Origin: Sphagnum compactum
Lineage: Eukaryota; Bryophyta; Sphagnopsida; Sphagnales
Length of the DNA stretch: 64,000 nucleotides
Direction of reading: 5' to 3'
NCBI GenBank assembly: GCA_965153455.1
Contig: OZ234496.1
Coordinates: 12,113,863-12,177,862, forward strand
Shown: positions 36,939 through 49,944 of the stretch, piece by piece
Position numbering within the stretch: the first letter of the stretch is position 1
Layout: the number at the start of each line of letters is the position of its first letter
Position numbers and translations under genes: made by a program
Notes under the pieces: generated by a model
The model's input: only the letters and a program-made list of their open reading frames with translations
What the model was told of the DNA's origin: nothing
The model's database searches: none

Positions 36939-39900
36939 TCAAACTACAATTGTAACTGTTGCTGCTGATGTGCTCGTGACAGAGCTCAGCTGAATCCGCC
37001 TCCTTTTCAGGTCCTTGGTCTTACTGGTCTTCCTAGTCTTTGTTTCCATCTCAGATTTCTCCTGTATTTCCACTGCAGTTGGTGACCTGATGATCATGTA
37101 CGGTTCCACAACCTGCATCTTGAGAGCCTGCAGACACTGCAGCTGTATCGGACTGTGGTGATGATGCTCAGCACCTGATTGGGGTGTCAGTGTGGATATG
37201 ATGAAGGGTTGGTTGCAAAGCAATGCCTGCTTGGTCATGTTGTCAAGAAGCTTGGTGAGGCATTTGTGTTTTTGGACCTCTTCATCAATGGCTGTGGTGG
37301 TGCTGCAAGAAACTTCTTCTTGGCTCCTACAGGATAGTTCGGGTGTTGAAGTCTCAAGGTTATTGCCATCAACGCTGTTGTTGGCATCATCCAAGTGGAC
37401 ACCCTGCAATCCAATGATGGTAAACTTTTCAACCCAGACAATTGATTAATGAGAAGCTGATGAAATGATGACAGAGCAATACATGATTGATCAGCAAACA
37501 CATTTGATGAAACCCCCTCCAAAGATGGCAGGGACAGATTTCAAAGGAATTCTGTACACAATCTCAGCTCAGGCAACAAACCATACCTCACTGTCTGAGA
37601 GGTACCCATCAGGCACAACAAAGCCATCTGCTGCATCTTCATCAACTTCATTGTCAAGCTTCTCCATATCATCCTCTTTGTCCTCACAGTCTGACAGGCT
37701 TTCCCCTGGATCCTCCTGCAGCTCCCAAGTTATGGCCCTTTTAGATAGATAATCAATGCCACTTCTATCAATAAGGTGTAACTTCTTTCTCTCTGATGAA
37801 ATCTATGACCATAAGACATATTGCAACAATGGTGTTACATATCACATCACATTCTTCTGGACTGCTGATTTGGTGTAGATCAACATGGAGCCACACATTG
37901 GCTGTTGCTTTGGAGAACCTCAATAGGTATCAAGTTTATCCAACCTACACAACCACATGCTTCCAGCATACAACCCTTGCTTGCTGCACTCTCAAGACTT
38001 GTGGGCTACAGTCTGCCAGTCCATCTGTCTGTCTTACATGTCTGGCAAGTCTCAGCACCTGAATGTTTTATGGGATGTGCACTCTTACATACAAATCACA
38101 AAACCTGGTGTTTCTTTCTAGCATTTGCAGCTGGTCTGTTAACCCACAGTTTGATGTAACAGAGTTTTCCTTGATGCCACGCAACTCTGGCACTTCCAAC
38201 TAGTGCTCCTTACATCATCTGTACACTCTGTTAGCATGACTTTGAAACTGTTACAAAAATGTTGCTGTAGTTTGGTGGTTTTCAACAAGCATATGCACAG
38301 AGTTAGGTGCAGGGGAAAGAGAGGGTGTTACCTCTTCCCATTCCTCATCACTATCCACCTCATAATTCAGTGATGGATCTCGCTTCAAAGGATGCCGAGG
38401 TCCAATTGTTGTGCTGCAGAAATTTGACAAAGAGAGCAGGATTTTAGTAAGATGAGTAGAACGTGAAAAGGATCACAGTTTGTGTTGACAGAATTACATG
38501 CATAATTGCTTGGCGTGAACACAGCAATGTTTACATGACTACAAAACACACCCCACCCAGCACACAAGTGTTGCCTTTTCAAGGCATCTTTCAAGGAGAA
38601 AGAACATACAAGCGAGGAGGTGCAAATTTGATACCTCGTTTTTGAAAATGTGCCATAGTAAGCTGGACGATAGCTCTTGTCAAATTGTAACAACTTCCAT
38701 TGTTTGCTATAAAGCTTCTTCCTTGGGAGCTCATCTGGGTCCTCAATGACCATACAGTTCTGGTCCTCCCTATTCACCTCGACTTTCAGCTCCTCGTCCC
38801 TTGGAGCTTCTCTCAATCGCTTGATACTTGCAGACAGTGTTGTTTTTTCTGATGTTATCCCATCACAGTTGCCGTGGCTAGCTCCAGAATCAGTCATCTG
38901 GGAAGTTGTTGCCGCTGCCCCTTGCAACCGCAATTCTCGGTAAATTGAACCCTTGGGTTTGCGGCGGAGTCCCCATCTTTGAGGTTTTTCCAAGGCTGTG
39001 GCTTTCTTAAGACCCTGCCACGCAGTTATGTGCGATCTGCACACCCATAATCCAATCTCGCACAATTCTGAGCTTTGCAGCAAATGCGGGTTTCTTGTCT
39101 TTCGATGTTGTAACTGAGCTCAGAAACAAACTAAGAATGAAGAAGAAGAGAAGAGAAAGGAGGGGGAAAGGCAAACCTCAGGAGTTCTTCAACACTCCTT
39201 GATTGTATGGCAGTAAGCTCTTGATCCATCTGTGCTGTAGTCATGTGTGTAGCAGCAGGGTTTGAACAAGTATTGCTCCCTGTGATGCTTTGTTCCAGGG
39301 GAGACAAGGACTGCCGGCCCCTGTGCATCTCCTCTGCTCCTTGTGTTTGTTGTGCAGGTGTCTCGGGCTCTTTGCGTCGGAACAGTTTGTCCATGATGGT
39401 AGCTTGCTTCTGTATGACAAGCTGTTTCTTGCGTTCTGCAGCTTCTTTCTCTTTCTTCTTCTGTTCTTTCTCAGCTTCTTCCTGCTGTTTCTTCAGATCC
39501 TTGTCTTTTCTCTTCTGCTCTCTCTCTGCCTCTATAGCCTCTCTCTCTTTCCTCTTCTGCTCTTTCTGCGACTCCACCGCCTCTTTCTCTTTCCTCTTCT
39601 GTTCCTTGTCAGCTTCATCCTGTTGCTTCTTCAAATCTTTCTCTTTCTTCTTCCGAATCCTCTCCAACTCCATAGCTGCTTCTCGTTCGTTTATTTTCAG
39701 TTCTTTCCTCTGATCTTTTTGCTGTCGTTTAAGTTCTTTTGCCACCTGTTCCACATCTCCGAACAATTCATGCGATTAAAAGCACTTCAAGCAAACAACT
39801 TAACAAAAAGCAAAAAAAGACATGAAAGACATCATCACTTCTCATGCAAACACCGCATGCACCATCCTTCACATCAGCACCTACCTAACCATCTCAATCA

Positions 39901-40052
39901 CCTTGTTCTTTCTTGCACAAAAGACTGTGGTGAGAAGAAGAAGACTTCATTCATGCATTTTTGTCAGGAAAATTTTCTTTGCCACACACCTCCAACTGCC
40001 TGAATCTTTCTTTCTCACGGTCGGAGCAAGGTCGACAATTGATTTTATTCAT
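36939..40052 (-). CDS. FAS1: chromatin assembly factor 1 large subunit (FAS1-like), six exons
   Basis: CAF-1 deposits histone H3-H4 on newly replicated DNA; FAS1 is its large subunit. Exons, all with GT..AG borders and consistent phase: 40052-39990, 39745-39177, 39036-38635, 38413-38332, 37715-37587 and 37403-36939, giving 569 residues. Residues 22 to about 130 form the highly charged Lys/Glu/Arg (KER) coiled coil. The family signature QFDKSYRPAYYGT is in exon 3. The acidic ED region follows (VDSDEEWEE in exon 4; ESLSDCED and VPDGYLSDSE in exon 5). Exon 6 holds the conserved CNQPFIIS region and ends with a variable basic tail. Plant FAS1 is usually about 800 residues. Here the N-terminal part upstream of the coiled coil and the usual C-terminal region are absent. 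The start is the only in-frame ATG after an upstream stop; an unseen first exon is possible. Confidence 0.85.
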
Positions 40053-40245
40053 CTTCACACAAAGATCGACAGAGCTGAAGCCGGAAGCTGAAAGCACCAG
40101 CAGACCTGCTTCTCGAAAATCCGCTACTCCTCGGCACCGATTGCCTTCGGCCGAGAAGAAATCACAAGCATTCAGGGTCCAAAATACTCGGATGAACAAA
40201 AAAATTTACCAGCATTTGGACCTCGAGGAAGAACTCCCAAATTCA

Positions 40246-40350
40246 AAACTGCAGAGATTCGGGATTCTGGCGCCAGATCGGTCCTCTCTCCTGTCGCATT
40301 TCGTAATCCTGCGCGTTGCGCGCTGCGAACACTGACCTTCCCGCCACCAT
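40246..40350 (-). other. possible upstream ORF in the FAS1-like leader
   Basis: An ATG at 40350 opens a 34-codon frame ending in TGA before the main ATG. A GGGAAG|GTCAGT donor-like site lies 14 bases into it, so it could instead be a short first exon, but no acceptor gives a phase that continues into the FAS1 frame. Confidence 0.35.
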
Positions 40351-40416
40351 CCAATTCGATTCGGTAACAACTTACAAGCTTTTGGTTTCATCCATCCTGC
40401 CGGTACCAAAAGGGTG

Positions 40417-40438
40417 TAGGGTTTAGGGTTTAGGGTTT
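40417..40438 (-). promoter_or_regulatory. triple telo-box upstream of the FAS1-like gene
   Basis: Three perfect tandem plant telomere units (TAGGGTT on the plus strand, AAACCCTA on the gene's strand), about 70 bp upstream of the first possible ATG. Telo-boxes are known from promoters of plant genes active in cycling cells, which suits a replication-coupled histone chaperone. A chance interstitial telomere repeat cannot be excluded. Confidence 0.7.
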
Positions 40439-41169
40439 GTTCAATATTTGGGAACTAGTGTTCATGTTTTGTCCACCAATTGAAAGGATTGACAACTTCA
40501 TTTGGCATTGTAGTTTATCTATAAAAGACAATTCAATTCTTAGAAGCTCCATAATAGCTTCTTCTATTGAAGTTAAAGTTCCAAAAATTGCCCAATTTTG
40601 GTAAACCAACATCCAAAGGTTCAACAACAAAGGGGGTTGGTGTCAAACTATTGTAAACGGTTAATAATAGTGGCCCATCAAAATTTCATAATCATATTTT
40701 GCCCCAATCTACACTACCACTTCAAGTCCCACATAATCCCAAAACAATTGTAGATTTTTCAACCAAGGGTCCAACATAAAGACCAACATATTATGTGTAT
40801 TATGAAGCTAAAATGAAGATGCAAAAATTAGAAATGGCTTCAACACATTCATCGCCTCAAACCTCAGGCGATGGTTGAGAAGTAACAATTTAGAAGTTCA
40901 AAAACATCAACATAAAAAAACCAAACAATAAATCACACACTTGCATTGGTTCATTTGCTATGACATTATTGTTTTCCATCATACAACACATGGCTATGAC
41001 AGTAGCAAGCCCACATCTGTAGGTTAAGAACTTTGTTTTGCAAAGCAATTGTTTGCCTTGAATATCATAAATTGATTGCATCCTTAAACTCCAAAGTATT
41101 TTTTTTAAAATGACTTTGGATGCAGAACAAATATTGACAACTATCTTTAACTTTTAAAGAAAAATAAAT

Positions 41170-42170
41170 GCATTTCTACAAGCTCTTTCCCACCATTTCT
41201 TTCCTTTTCCATTTTTTTGTCCAAGTCAAATTTTTTTACAAAGATGTTTGTGCATCTTTGATTGATATTTCCCTCGTGAAAAAACTTTCACATCATTAGT
41301 AACATTTTGACAGCACTTAAATATAATGTCTATAACATTTGCCAACATGTCATATGGTTGTGGCAACATTAGTGGAACACATGACACAATGATTGTTAAA
41401 GAATTTGTGAGAATGTTCAAGTTAGTGCTTTTGTCTTTCACATAAGCTATAACCTTGTCACACAAATTGAAATGAAATAACAAATCCTTGAGTTGCAAAC
41501 CATGGTGGTTTTTATTGTCTTTTGAAACTCAAAAATCTCTACAATGATGTGACAAGGAACCCCACTCTTATTGATGTAATTGACCACCAAAGTAAATGTG
41601 TCAAATTTGTTTCATGACATCCATTTAACTGATTGAATGTTATAATAATTACGGTGGCTTTTGCAAGGCCAAGAATAACATGACATTCCATGATCTTGTT
41701 GACCATGGCAAGTATCACTTGATTGCAAAATTGCCACTATTTGGAAACATAACCCTTCCACATTGTTGGAGGACTTGTTTCTAAGCCAAATATTTTTCAT
41801 AGAGTTCAATGAACAATACCTTTTAATGATATAGAGATACAAATCCTCCAAAAATTGTTCTTGTGCAAGGTCAAATTTATTGTAAAGGGTTCCAAAGCTA
41901 AAAAATTTAGCAATAGAACGGGCTATCAAATTGTTTTGTTTATTAGAAAATTGTTGGGCATGAAGATGAATGTTGGTAGTAGCAAGTTATTTATGGGTAT
42001 TGTACATGCTCAAAACGGTGGAATGTTTTGTGAACACATGCCTAGTCATGGTTATTGGTTCATGATTTTTATTATATGTGATGAAATGCCTATGAAGGTG
42101 GTTGTTATTTTTTTTAGCTTCTGGTTCAACATTATGGCAAACAACACATCTCATCTGTTATTATAACTTT
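41170..42170 (-). pseudogene. hAT-like transposase remnant, copy A
   Basis: Minus-strand frames encode FDLAQEQFLEDLYLYI and SMKNIWL (41929-41750 region) and then LCDKVIAYVKDKSTNLNILT and NALTSIVSC-like sequence (41498-41350). Copies B and C carry the same series in the same order: DLTHQDFLE, then LCDKV..YVKD..NLNT. The RNase-H-like fold with these motifs is typical of plant hAT-type transposases related to BED/DUF4371 proteins. Multiple stops and frameshifts; inactive. The outer ends were not located. Confidence 0.7.
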
Positions 42171-43852
42171 GAAGAATTCACAAAATCAAAAGAAACATTA
42201 AGTTTGAAAAATGCCCACATATTTGTTGATATGTGTTAGGGAAGTGAAAATATTTTCTTCACTTGCAATTGGAAGAGGAATTGATGTTGTTGTGCATCTA
42301 TTTCAAGTTTTAAAGTATCCTCCTTATTGATCTCACACTCACAACATTTAGTTCATTAATTGAATCAAATTGAAGAGGAATGCCATCTCCAATTTTGATT
42401 CCGACTTCACCAACATGAACATTGATGGCCTCATGTGAACATTGGGTAAAAAAAGTTGATGATATTTGCAATTTTGTTCCCCTCAAATTGTTAATTCATT
42501 CACTTGCCATTATAACAACAAACAACAAAGTACAAAAGTACTTGACTTAAAACCCTAAATTTATAAAGAAATGATGTTAAATGGTTGTAATCACAATCGG
42601 GGTATCCCAAAAAGAACTAATACTCCAAGACTTTAGAGTTCTATTTTACACAGAAAATGATTTAACTCAATTTTGATCATGTAACCCATGTAACTTTAAT
42701 TAAATTTACTTGAAAACATTTCAATATTTTGTACAAAAAAAGTTACATCTAGTATTAACTTACATCTGAAAACATCTAAATAAACCCTAAACCCCTAAAA
42801 CACATTAAATAATGTTCATTTACTAGTCTTTAAGCTTGTAGCTTGAAAATATTGCATGGTGATAGGGCTACATGTTGCCATTAAAAAATTTGGACAATGT
42901 GCATGGTATTATTTTTATGCCATTTAATATCTAACAACAATTTGTGTACATGGTTTAAATTTGGTGCAATTTGGCATAAGTATACTAATCCTTTTGATTT
43001 CTATATCATGTTACAAGTGTTATGACCAAGGACTAAATTGATTTTTTAGGAATCTCAAGGGCATTAAATTGTGCACCAAATTTTTAATTTTAACTATCAT
43101 TTTGTTTACTACAATTCATAAAACTCATTTGGGAATCTTGAATTTAAGATCTATTATGAAAAAAAAAAGTTCATATTTAGATTTTGTGAATTATAGTCTT
43201 TGGTGTGTGACAGTCCTTTTGGGGTACCCTGATTGTGATTGGAACCAAATGTTAAATGTTAAAAGTCAACTAAATTTAAGAAACAAGAAATAAGAAACCT
43301 TTATGGTTTGTAATTCATAAATTTATGAACAAAGTAAGCTTAAAAACAAAAGGCTTAAGAATAAACAAGAAATTATTTGAACAAAGAGACATAAAAAGAA
43401 AAAAATAGAACATGGAAACCATAGATAAAAAAACTTACTTGAACTTGTAAAACTTGTCTCCACTTGTAGATTGCTTGACATTAATGCAAAGACAATTGCT
43501 CAACTAGATTTTATGATCACATCAAACAATGTTGCCACTTGAATTTTTTTCATTGTAGCATAAGTTGTAGGTTCAATGATTATGAACTAATGCACTTTCA
43601 TCATTTCTCCACTCTTTCACAAAGATCATGTGTGACTTTAAAAATCTAAAAACCTTAATCTACATGTTTTAATCGCACAAAAAACTCAAGAAAGCTCGCT
43701 AGGCATGTACATTTGCCAAACTTCACATACAAGAGGTTCATATGTGCAAAGGCTTCATCTATGTATGAACATGAAAATGCCCTCCCAATTAGGCCATTTT
43801 AGGATTTTTTTTCAAAAACTACCCATCGGTCAAGGCTTCACATACCCTAGTA
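42171..43852. other. AT-rich intergenic DNA, no gene seen
   Basis: Low-complexity sequence with scattered CCCTAAACCCC-like motifs near 42783. May include the undefined end of hAT copy A. Confidence 0.5.
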
Positions 43853-44600
43853 TATACTAATGTTGGGCAATTCTCACTTTTTTGTGAGAACTGTTAATTT
43901 TAGTTAAGGGAACAAAATTTTAAAATTGACCTGGTTCTTTAAAAAAAAGATCATTAAAAAAGATTTGGATTAAGTTTCAATTTTTTCTTAACATATAAAT
44001 TTATCTAATTTCATAGAAATGGTTTTTAGAAATTTGAAAGTTGTCAATTTTCAAATGATAGTTTTCTATGGTCAGATATCTATATATATATATATATATA
44101 TACAAAATGTGGAAGACTTTCATTCATGGACAAAATCACACAAAACACAAAGTGGGGCCAAGTTTGAGCTTGGACCCTTTCTATTTTTGTTAAAAGAGGG
44201 GGAAAAGGTTGTTGAAAGTTGAAACCCTAGCCACTTTAAACCCTAACTTCTAAATGGTTTGTCTAGAAACTCATGGGATACTTTGCGCCCCCTGGAAAAG
44301 GGTTTTTTAAAAATAGTCACTTGACACTTGCATGTTTTTTAAATTTTCTTTTATTGTATACAAGGGTGAGAACCAAGATTGGATTTAAACCCAATACCTT
44401 ACTTGGGTATCAAGTTTTTTGACAAAAAGAACTTGGTCGGTTTTCACAATGTTTGGTTCTTAACTTAATGAAAATTGGGAAACTTAGTTTTCAACCCATG
44501 CGTGAGAAAAAATGATAACCGGTGGGATTTAGGGTGAAAATTAGTTTAAAAACCTAAGCATTTCTCATTGTTTTTTAAGAACCACCCAACATTAGTATAT
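43853..44600. mobile_element. fold-back element with TACTAATGTTGGG termini
   Basis: The left end reads TATATACTAATGTTGGGCAA and the right end is its inverse (CCACCCAACATTAGTATATA). Similarity continues inward for roughly 150-200 bp in degenerate form (GTTAA..TTAGTTAAGGGAAC with its inverse near 44455; GACCTGGTTCTTT with AAAGAACTTGGTC). The ends sit on a TA-rich site, so the target duplication (TA or TATA) is ambiguous. Contains an (AT)n microsatellite near 44080. Confidence 0.7.
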
Positions 44601-46049
44601 ACTCACCCTTAACTTACATTCTTGCCCAACATTGGTTTAGACTTGTGTTGGTTAGATCTTGACTTTTGGGTGCAAACGGGATAACACAAGCTGCATCTGT
44701 TTGCTTTTGGGACCGCTTCTGGAAGAATATGCTTAAAAATATTCTTCAAAATATTCTTCAAAATTTTTAATAATTTTTTAATAATATTATGTCAAGGTTT
44801 ATGTAAAAGATTTCAAAAATATATGTAATTTTCAAAAAAATTGAAGTCCATTTATAAGTCCTTTTAGTGTTAAAAAACACACATTACAATGTTTGATGAG
44901 TGTTTTTGAGAGCTTATTATTCATCGAATATTTTTCAAATTAATTCACATGTTCCAAAGATATATTATGAACTTTACTATACTAAAAAATCTTTTACTTT
45001 CAACACCAAATTAAATTACCATTTCTAAACATGAAAAACCAAACACTTAGTAGTTACTCTTGATATGACTCGTGTTAATGTGACTACACCCTTTTATGAA
45101 GAACCTCCAATTCCAATTCCAAAAAAATAAATCATAACAATTTTGATATGGCCTAATTTTAGTTTTTAAAAGATTTTTTTGGGTTTTTTGGTTGTGAAAA
45201 TCAAACTTGGTCTTGAGTAACCGAAACCAAAATTGGTGGTTAACTAACAGTTAACCTTTGATTAGCTTTCGCTTTTAGTCCTTTAAATCCTTTACTCTTT
45301 TTTTTCCCCCAAAAATCATGGTTCCAATTGCACAGAATAAATAATACCGTGTACTCAATTTCAATTTCAGTTTTTAAAATGTGTGTTTTTAATTTTGGAA
45401 CTAATTCCAAAAATCAAACTCAATTTTAGTTCAATTTTCACTAATTGAAATTAGGACTAGTGGTTGTAACCCTACAAGCCTACCCAAATTGGTCAAAACA
45501 TTATAAACTACCCCAATGTGACCTTACTTGTTAATGGAAATACACAAGGCTACAAGAGGCATTATGATTTGGGAGATTTCAACTTGGAAATAGAAAAGAA
45601 ATCAAACCAAAAAAATAACCTACCTACCTTCCTTACTTATGGCCACTTGCTTGTGCATCATTTGCACAACTAACTAAGGTAAAAGTAGAAACATTCAAGT
45701 TCGAAAAGGTCTTGTTATGTATAACAAAAACCATGGTTGACTACCATGAACATACATGTCACTTATGAGCATTATAATTTATTGAATATTTACAAAACAC
45801 AAAAGAATGCTACCAATTTGATTGTAGATGCTTACCAACCTTTTAAAAAAGAAAAAAACCAACAATTAGTTCCATTATTGATTTCTTTTGTAGTGGAGTT
45901 CCTTACAAAAAATTGACCTTTTTCAAGAACAATTTCTTACTCAAATTTGACTTTGTACATCACTAAAGGTTATCACCTTTTGAACTCCATTAAAAATTTA
46001 TGGCTTTGGAGGCTAATCTTGTGGCAATGTAGTTGAGTTGTGTTTCCAA
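44601..46049. other. AT-rich intergenic DNA, no gene seen
   Basis: No recognisable coding sequence or bounded repeat. Confidence 0.5.
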
Positions 46050-47110
46050 GTAGATGACAACTTTTTAATGAGGCAATGTTTAGCATGGTCAATAAAACTA
46101 TGGAACAACATGTGCTCCTTGCCTTTATTGGAGTCATTGTAATCATTGCCACATTTGACCTTTGGATGTCACAAAGTGGGTTGGAAATTTTTTCTTTGGT
46201 GGTTAATTATATTAAAAATTTGGAACCATGTCATGTTACCTTTGAGGTTCATTAGACCTTAGGAGCTACCATGGCTACACAATAGAAGGAATTGCTTGCT
46301 CATTTTGGACTATGTGACAAGGTTGTTACATATGTGAAAGATGAAGGTGGCAATTTGAACACACACATAACTACTCTAATAAATAGAATTGCATGTGCTC
46401 CATTGATGATAACATAGTCATATTTTGCTATTTGTTATTAGCAGGCTATGTCCAAATGTTGGCAATATGTTACTAATGATGTGAAAATTTGTGATGGGGT
46501 GAAAGAGGTTTCCATCAATGATGTACAATTTTCTTTTTAGGAGATTATTACTTGGAAAAAATAAATTAGAAAAGGTAGACAAGAATGGGATAAAGCTTGC
46601 AAAAATGCCTTTCTTTGCCTTGGAAGTTGAAAACTCTAATGAAGACCAAGTTTGCATATAAATTTATTCTTTTCAAAGAGTCCTTGGGATAAAAAGGTGC
46701 CATCAATCTTTGTTACTCACAACAAACCATTACCTTACAAAGAAAAATTTGAAGTCTTGAACATGGGTTGTGGCACAAGTCAATGAAATTTTATTTCCAA
46801 TGGTCACTCAATGTGTTTTGAATAAATTGGGGTATTATTTATTGTTTGACAAAAACTTTACCTCCATATTTAAATGTTGCATGATGTTCAACACAAATAT
46901 TCATGCAAATGAATCGTGTAGGTGTTTGTTTTACATTTTTTTGTGATTTAAAAAAAGTTGTGTTGAAAATTTTGTATTTTGGAATTTCTTTTGGAATTTT
47001 GTTGTTTCTTTGATGTTGATTGTCAATTGGAAACTTTGACTCCAACTAATGCAGATTTTGGTGTTCGAATGTGATTTGAAGTCATAAATGTGTTGAAGCC
47101 ATTTTTTGGC
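46050..47110 (+). pseudogene. hAT-like transposase remnant, copy B
   Basis: Plus-strand translation across several stops gives the family series: ATMATQ.KELLAHFGLCDKVV, TYVKDEGGNLNTH, INRIACAPLM, then YVTNDVKICDGVKEVSI and KGRQEWDKACK (46566-46600). Same order as copies A and C. Frameshifted and inactive. Confidence 0.75.
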
Positions 47111-49094
47111 TTTTGTTTCTTCCTATTAACCTTACACTACACATAATATGTTAGTGGTGATGTTGGACTCGAGATTTAAGAGTCTACAACTTATTCAAGA
47201 TTATGTGGGCCTTGATATGGCCATGCATATTGCAACAATGTATGATTGGGAATTGCTAATGCTATTTTTGTTGATTATTTTTAACATACACTAATAGAGA
47301 ATTGACATTTTGCAACTAATTTTTAATTCTAAATGGCATGCAACTAAAAATTGTTGTAGTTACCTAAAACAAGTTGCATGTGATTTTCAATTACATATGA
47401 CATTTTGTACTTGAGTACATGTATATAGGGTATCATTATACATTTTCATTTGTCATATTCATGGAAGGCTAGTTACATATATGAGATGAAACTATGTGCA
47501 ATTAAAATGAATCCCTTTTGTATTGTGCATGTATCTATGGTTTCAGCCAATTATTTCATGACATATGGCATTTTAAAATGTATTTTGATATTTATAATTA
47601 ATTTAATTTAGATAATCCAACTTAAGGTTAATAGGATGTCAACACATGTGGTGTTTGAGTAGGTAGGTAGGAATTCAAAGGCCAAGGTTAGGTAGGTAAT
47701 TAAGCCTAAGTAGATATGTACATAGGTAATTTGGGATAATCTTAAATTTTATTTTGGGCTTGGCCTTTAGGTCCAAACCTTTTTTATTGGTTCATCCCAA
47801 CTGTCACTTATTATTTAACACTTCTAATGCACCTAGTTATATATTTTACAAATTTGAAAGGTAGGACAAACAATATGGGATAACAATTTTGACTACATTT
47901 TAATCGCAATTAAGCTTGCAAATTAGTTCTAACTACTACCCAAAAATGTTGTACTAACATAATCTACCTACTAGTTACATTAACTATTATAAGTAATAAT
48001 AACTAATAAATACTGATATTATAAATAATAATAATAACTATTAATATTGATAATAATACAATGATATAATTGTAATTATTGTAGTTACAGCTAGTTGTTG
48101 ATCCTGTAATAAATACATTATTACTATCATAATTATTATTATGGTTAATAATTAATAATGCCCTTGGTTAGCTAAAGTTAAGATATCCTAGTTTAGGGTA
48201 TTATTATTATTGTAGCTAGTAGGATAAGCTAGCTAATGTAGCTTACTGGCATTAAGTGTACTAGCTTAAGTAGATATCTTAGGTATGTATTAACTTAGGC
48301 CATTATTTTTATGACATGTGTCCATTTTGTACACCATTAATTACATGTTGGTTGCACACATAATCATATAATGCAAAAATTATATAGTGCCAATTTTGTA
48401 GTTGCGAACAAGATTGATCTAGTTGTAAATGACTAGTTGCACACAAGTTACAAAATGACTAGGTGCATATAATATGATTTCTACTAGTGATATTAACATT
48501 AGCCCCTATCACTCTTGAACTTGTTAGTGCTATTGGGCTTGAACTAAAAGTATTTGGATCCTTGGTTTCAATTGAAAAAATTATCCTAAGGGTCCTAAAA
48601 TCTATCCTTATTAAGAAGGATTGTGTTGCCAGCAAAGTTTTTTAGTCCTTTGATTTGGTGGGCATAACATGAACAATAATTTTCAAACATTGGATTCTTG
48701 GCCTATTGGGATCGAGAACTTGGACAAATTGATTTTAACCATGAATAATTGGTTAGATGATCCTACTTGTCTACTTATTCAAATGAATTACAATTCAAAT
48801 CAATGGAATAATTTTTGAATGTTGAAGATGTTTTTCTTGAAGAAAATGAAGATCTCCTTGCAAATTTCAATTGAAGAGGAATTGAATTATAGTGGTAGTG
48901 GATAATTGAAGAACAATACATGAAGTAAACCCTTTAAATGATATGTGTTGCATTTATGGATTGCTATTAACATTGTAGGTGGATGTGAAATGTGAGTGCA
49001 CTTCCACAATGGGGGAAAAGGCCTTGATGATAAATGGTATAGAAAAGTGAAACCTTTTGATTTATTTATAACTTCATAATATAATTTTAAGGTT
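47111..49094. other. AT-rich intergenic DNA, no gene seen
   Basis: Contains a TAATAATAA/ATTATTATT-rich low-complexity tract at 47970-48220 and no recognisable gene. Confidence 0.55.
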
Positions 49095-49565
49095 GTTTGT
49101 GTTGGTCCTTATTATAATTAGTTAATTAGTAAGTTTTTCTTTGGGTCTAGGTCTTTGTGTTTTTATTGCCATTATCAATGTAGTCAATTTTGTTTTGGGT
49201 CATATTTCTTTAAGTTTTCATTGCCATTTTGAAGCACATGGCAATGCGTAATTTTTTTGGGTTGTTTTTTTTAGGTTTCCTTATTGTAATCACTTAGTTA
49301 GTTGTGCATTGAGTCATATGTCTTTGAGTTTTTGCTACCATTTTGAAGTACATGATAATGTGTAATTTTTTTTGGGTTGTTTGTATTAGGTTTCCTTGTT
49401 GAAATCACTTAGTCAATCTTGTTTTGGGTCATATGTCTTTATGTTTTTGTTGCCATTTTCAAGCAAATGGCAATGTGCAAATTTTTGGGGTTGTTTATGT
49501 TAGGTTTCTTTGTTCTAGTCTCTTAGTTAGTTTTGCTTTGATTCATATGTCTTTGTGTAGTAGCC
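49095..49565. repeat. degenerate tandem repeat, about 115 bp unit, four copies
   Basis: GGGTCATATGTCTTT..GTTTTTG recurs near 49196, 49310, 49426 and 49540, each followed by GCCATTTT.AAG.A.ATGG.AATG and TTGGGTTGTTT. Old, diverged array, not coding. Confidence 0.8.
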
Positions 49566-49944
49566 ATGTGCATTGTTATTGTTTTTGGTTGGGTTTTAGG
49601 TTTCAATGTCGTAAGATTTCAGTTAGTTAGTAATTAGTTGGTCAGTAAGTAAGTCAATTAGTTAGTGAGTTAATTAGATCTTCGTGTTGCAATGTGTATG
49701 CTACAAGTTTTACAATGTTGTTTTGATTGTGTCATGTGATCATATAATGTTTGTTTAATCATATATTTTGAGTCTTTATGTTGATGTTTGATTTGTGTCA
49801 TATGATCTTGTTGTTTTATGTGTGTGGTTTAAACAGGTAGTTGTTAGTTGAAAGTGCACTCTACCACAATGTGCAATTGAAGATAATTCAAGGACATTGC
49901 AAGGAAGAATGTGAAGGAAGACAAATTACAATTGAATTGCAACT

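Noticed and set aside
39243-40003. Ser/Phe/Leu-rich plus-strand frames opposite FAS1 exon 2
   Set aside because: They are the complement of Lys/Glu codons of the KER coiled coil and have no independent support.
42783-42803. Telomere-like CCCTAAACCCC motifs near 10553, 42783 and 44225
   Set aside because: Single or imperfect units in AT-rich DNA without a neighbouring gene; expected by chance or as old debris.
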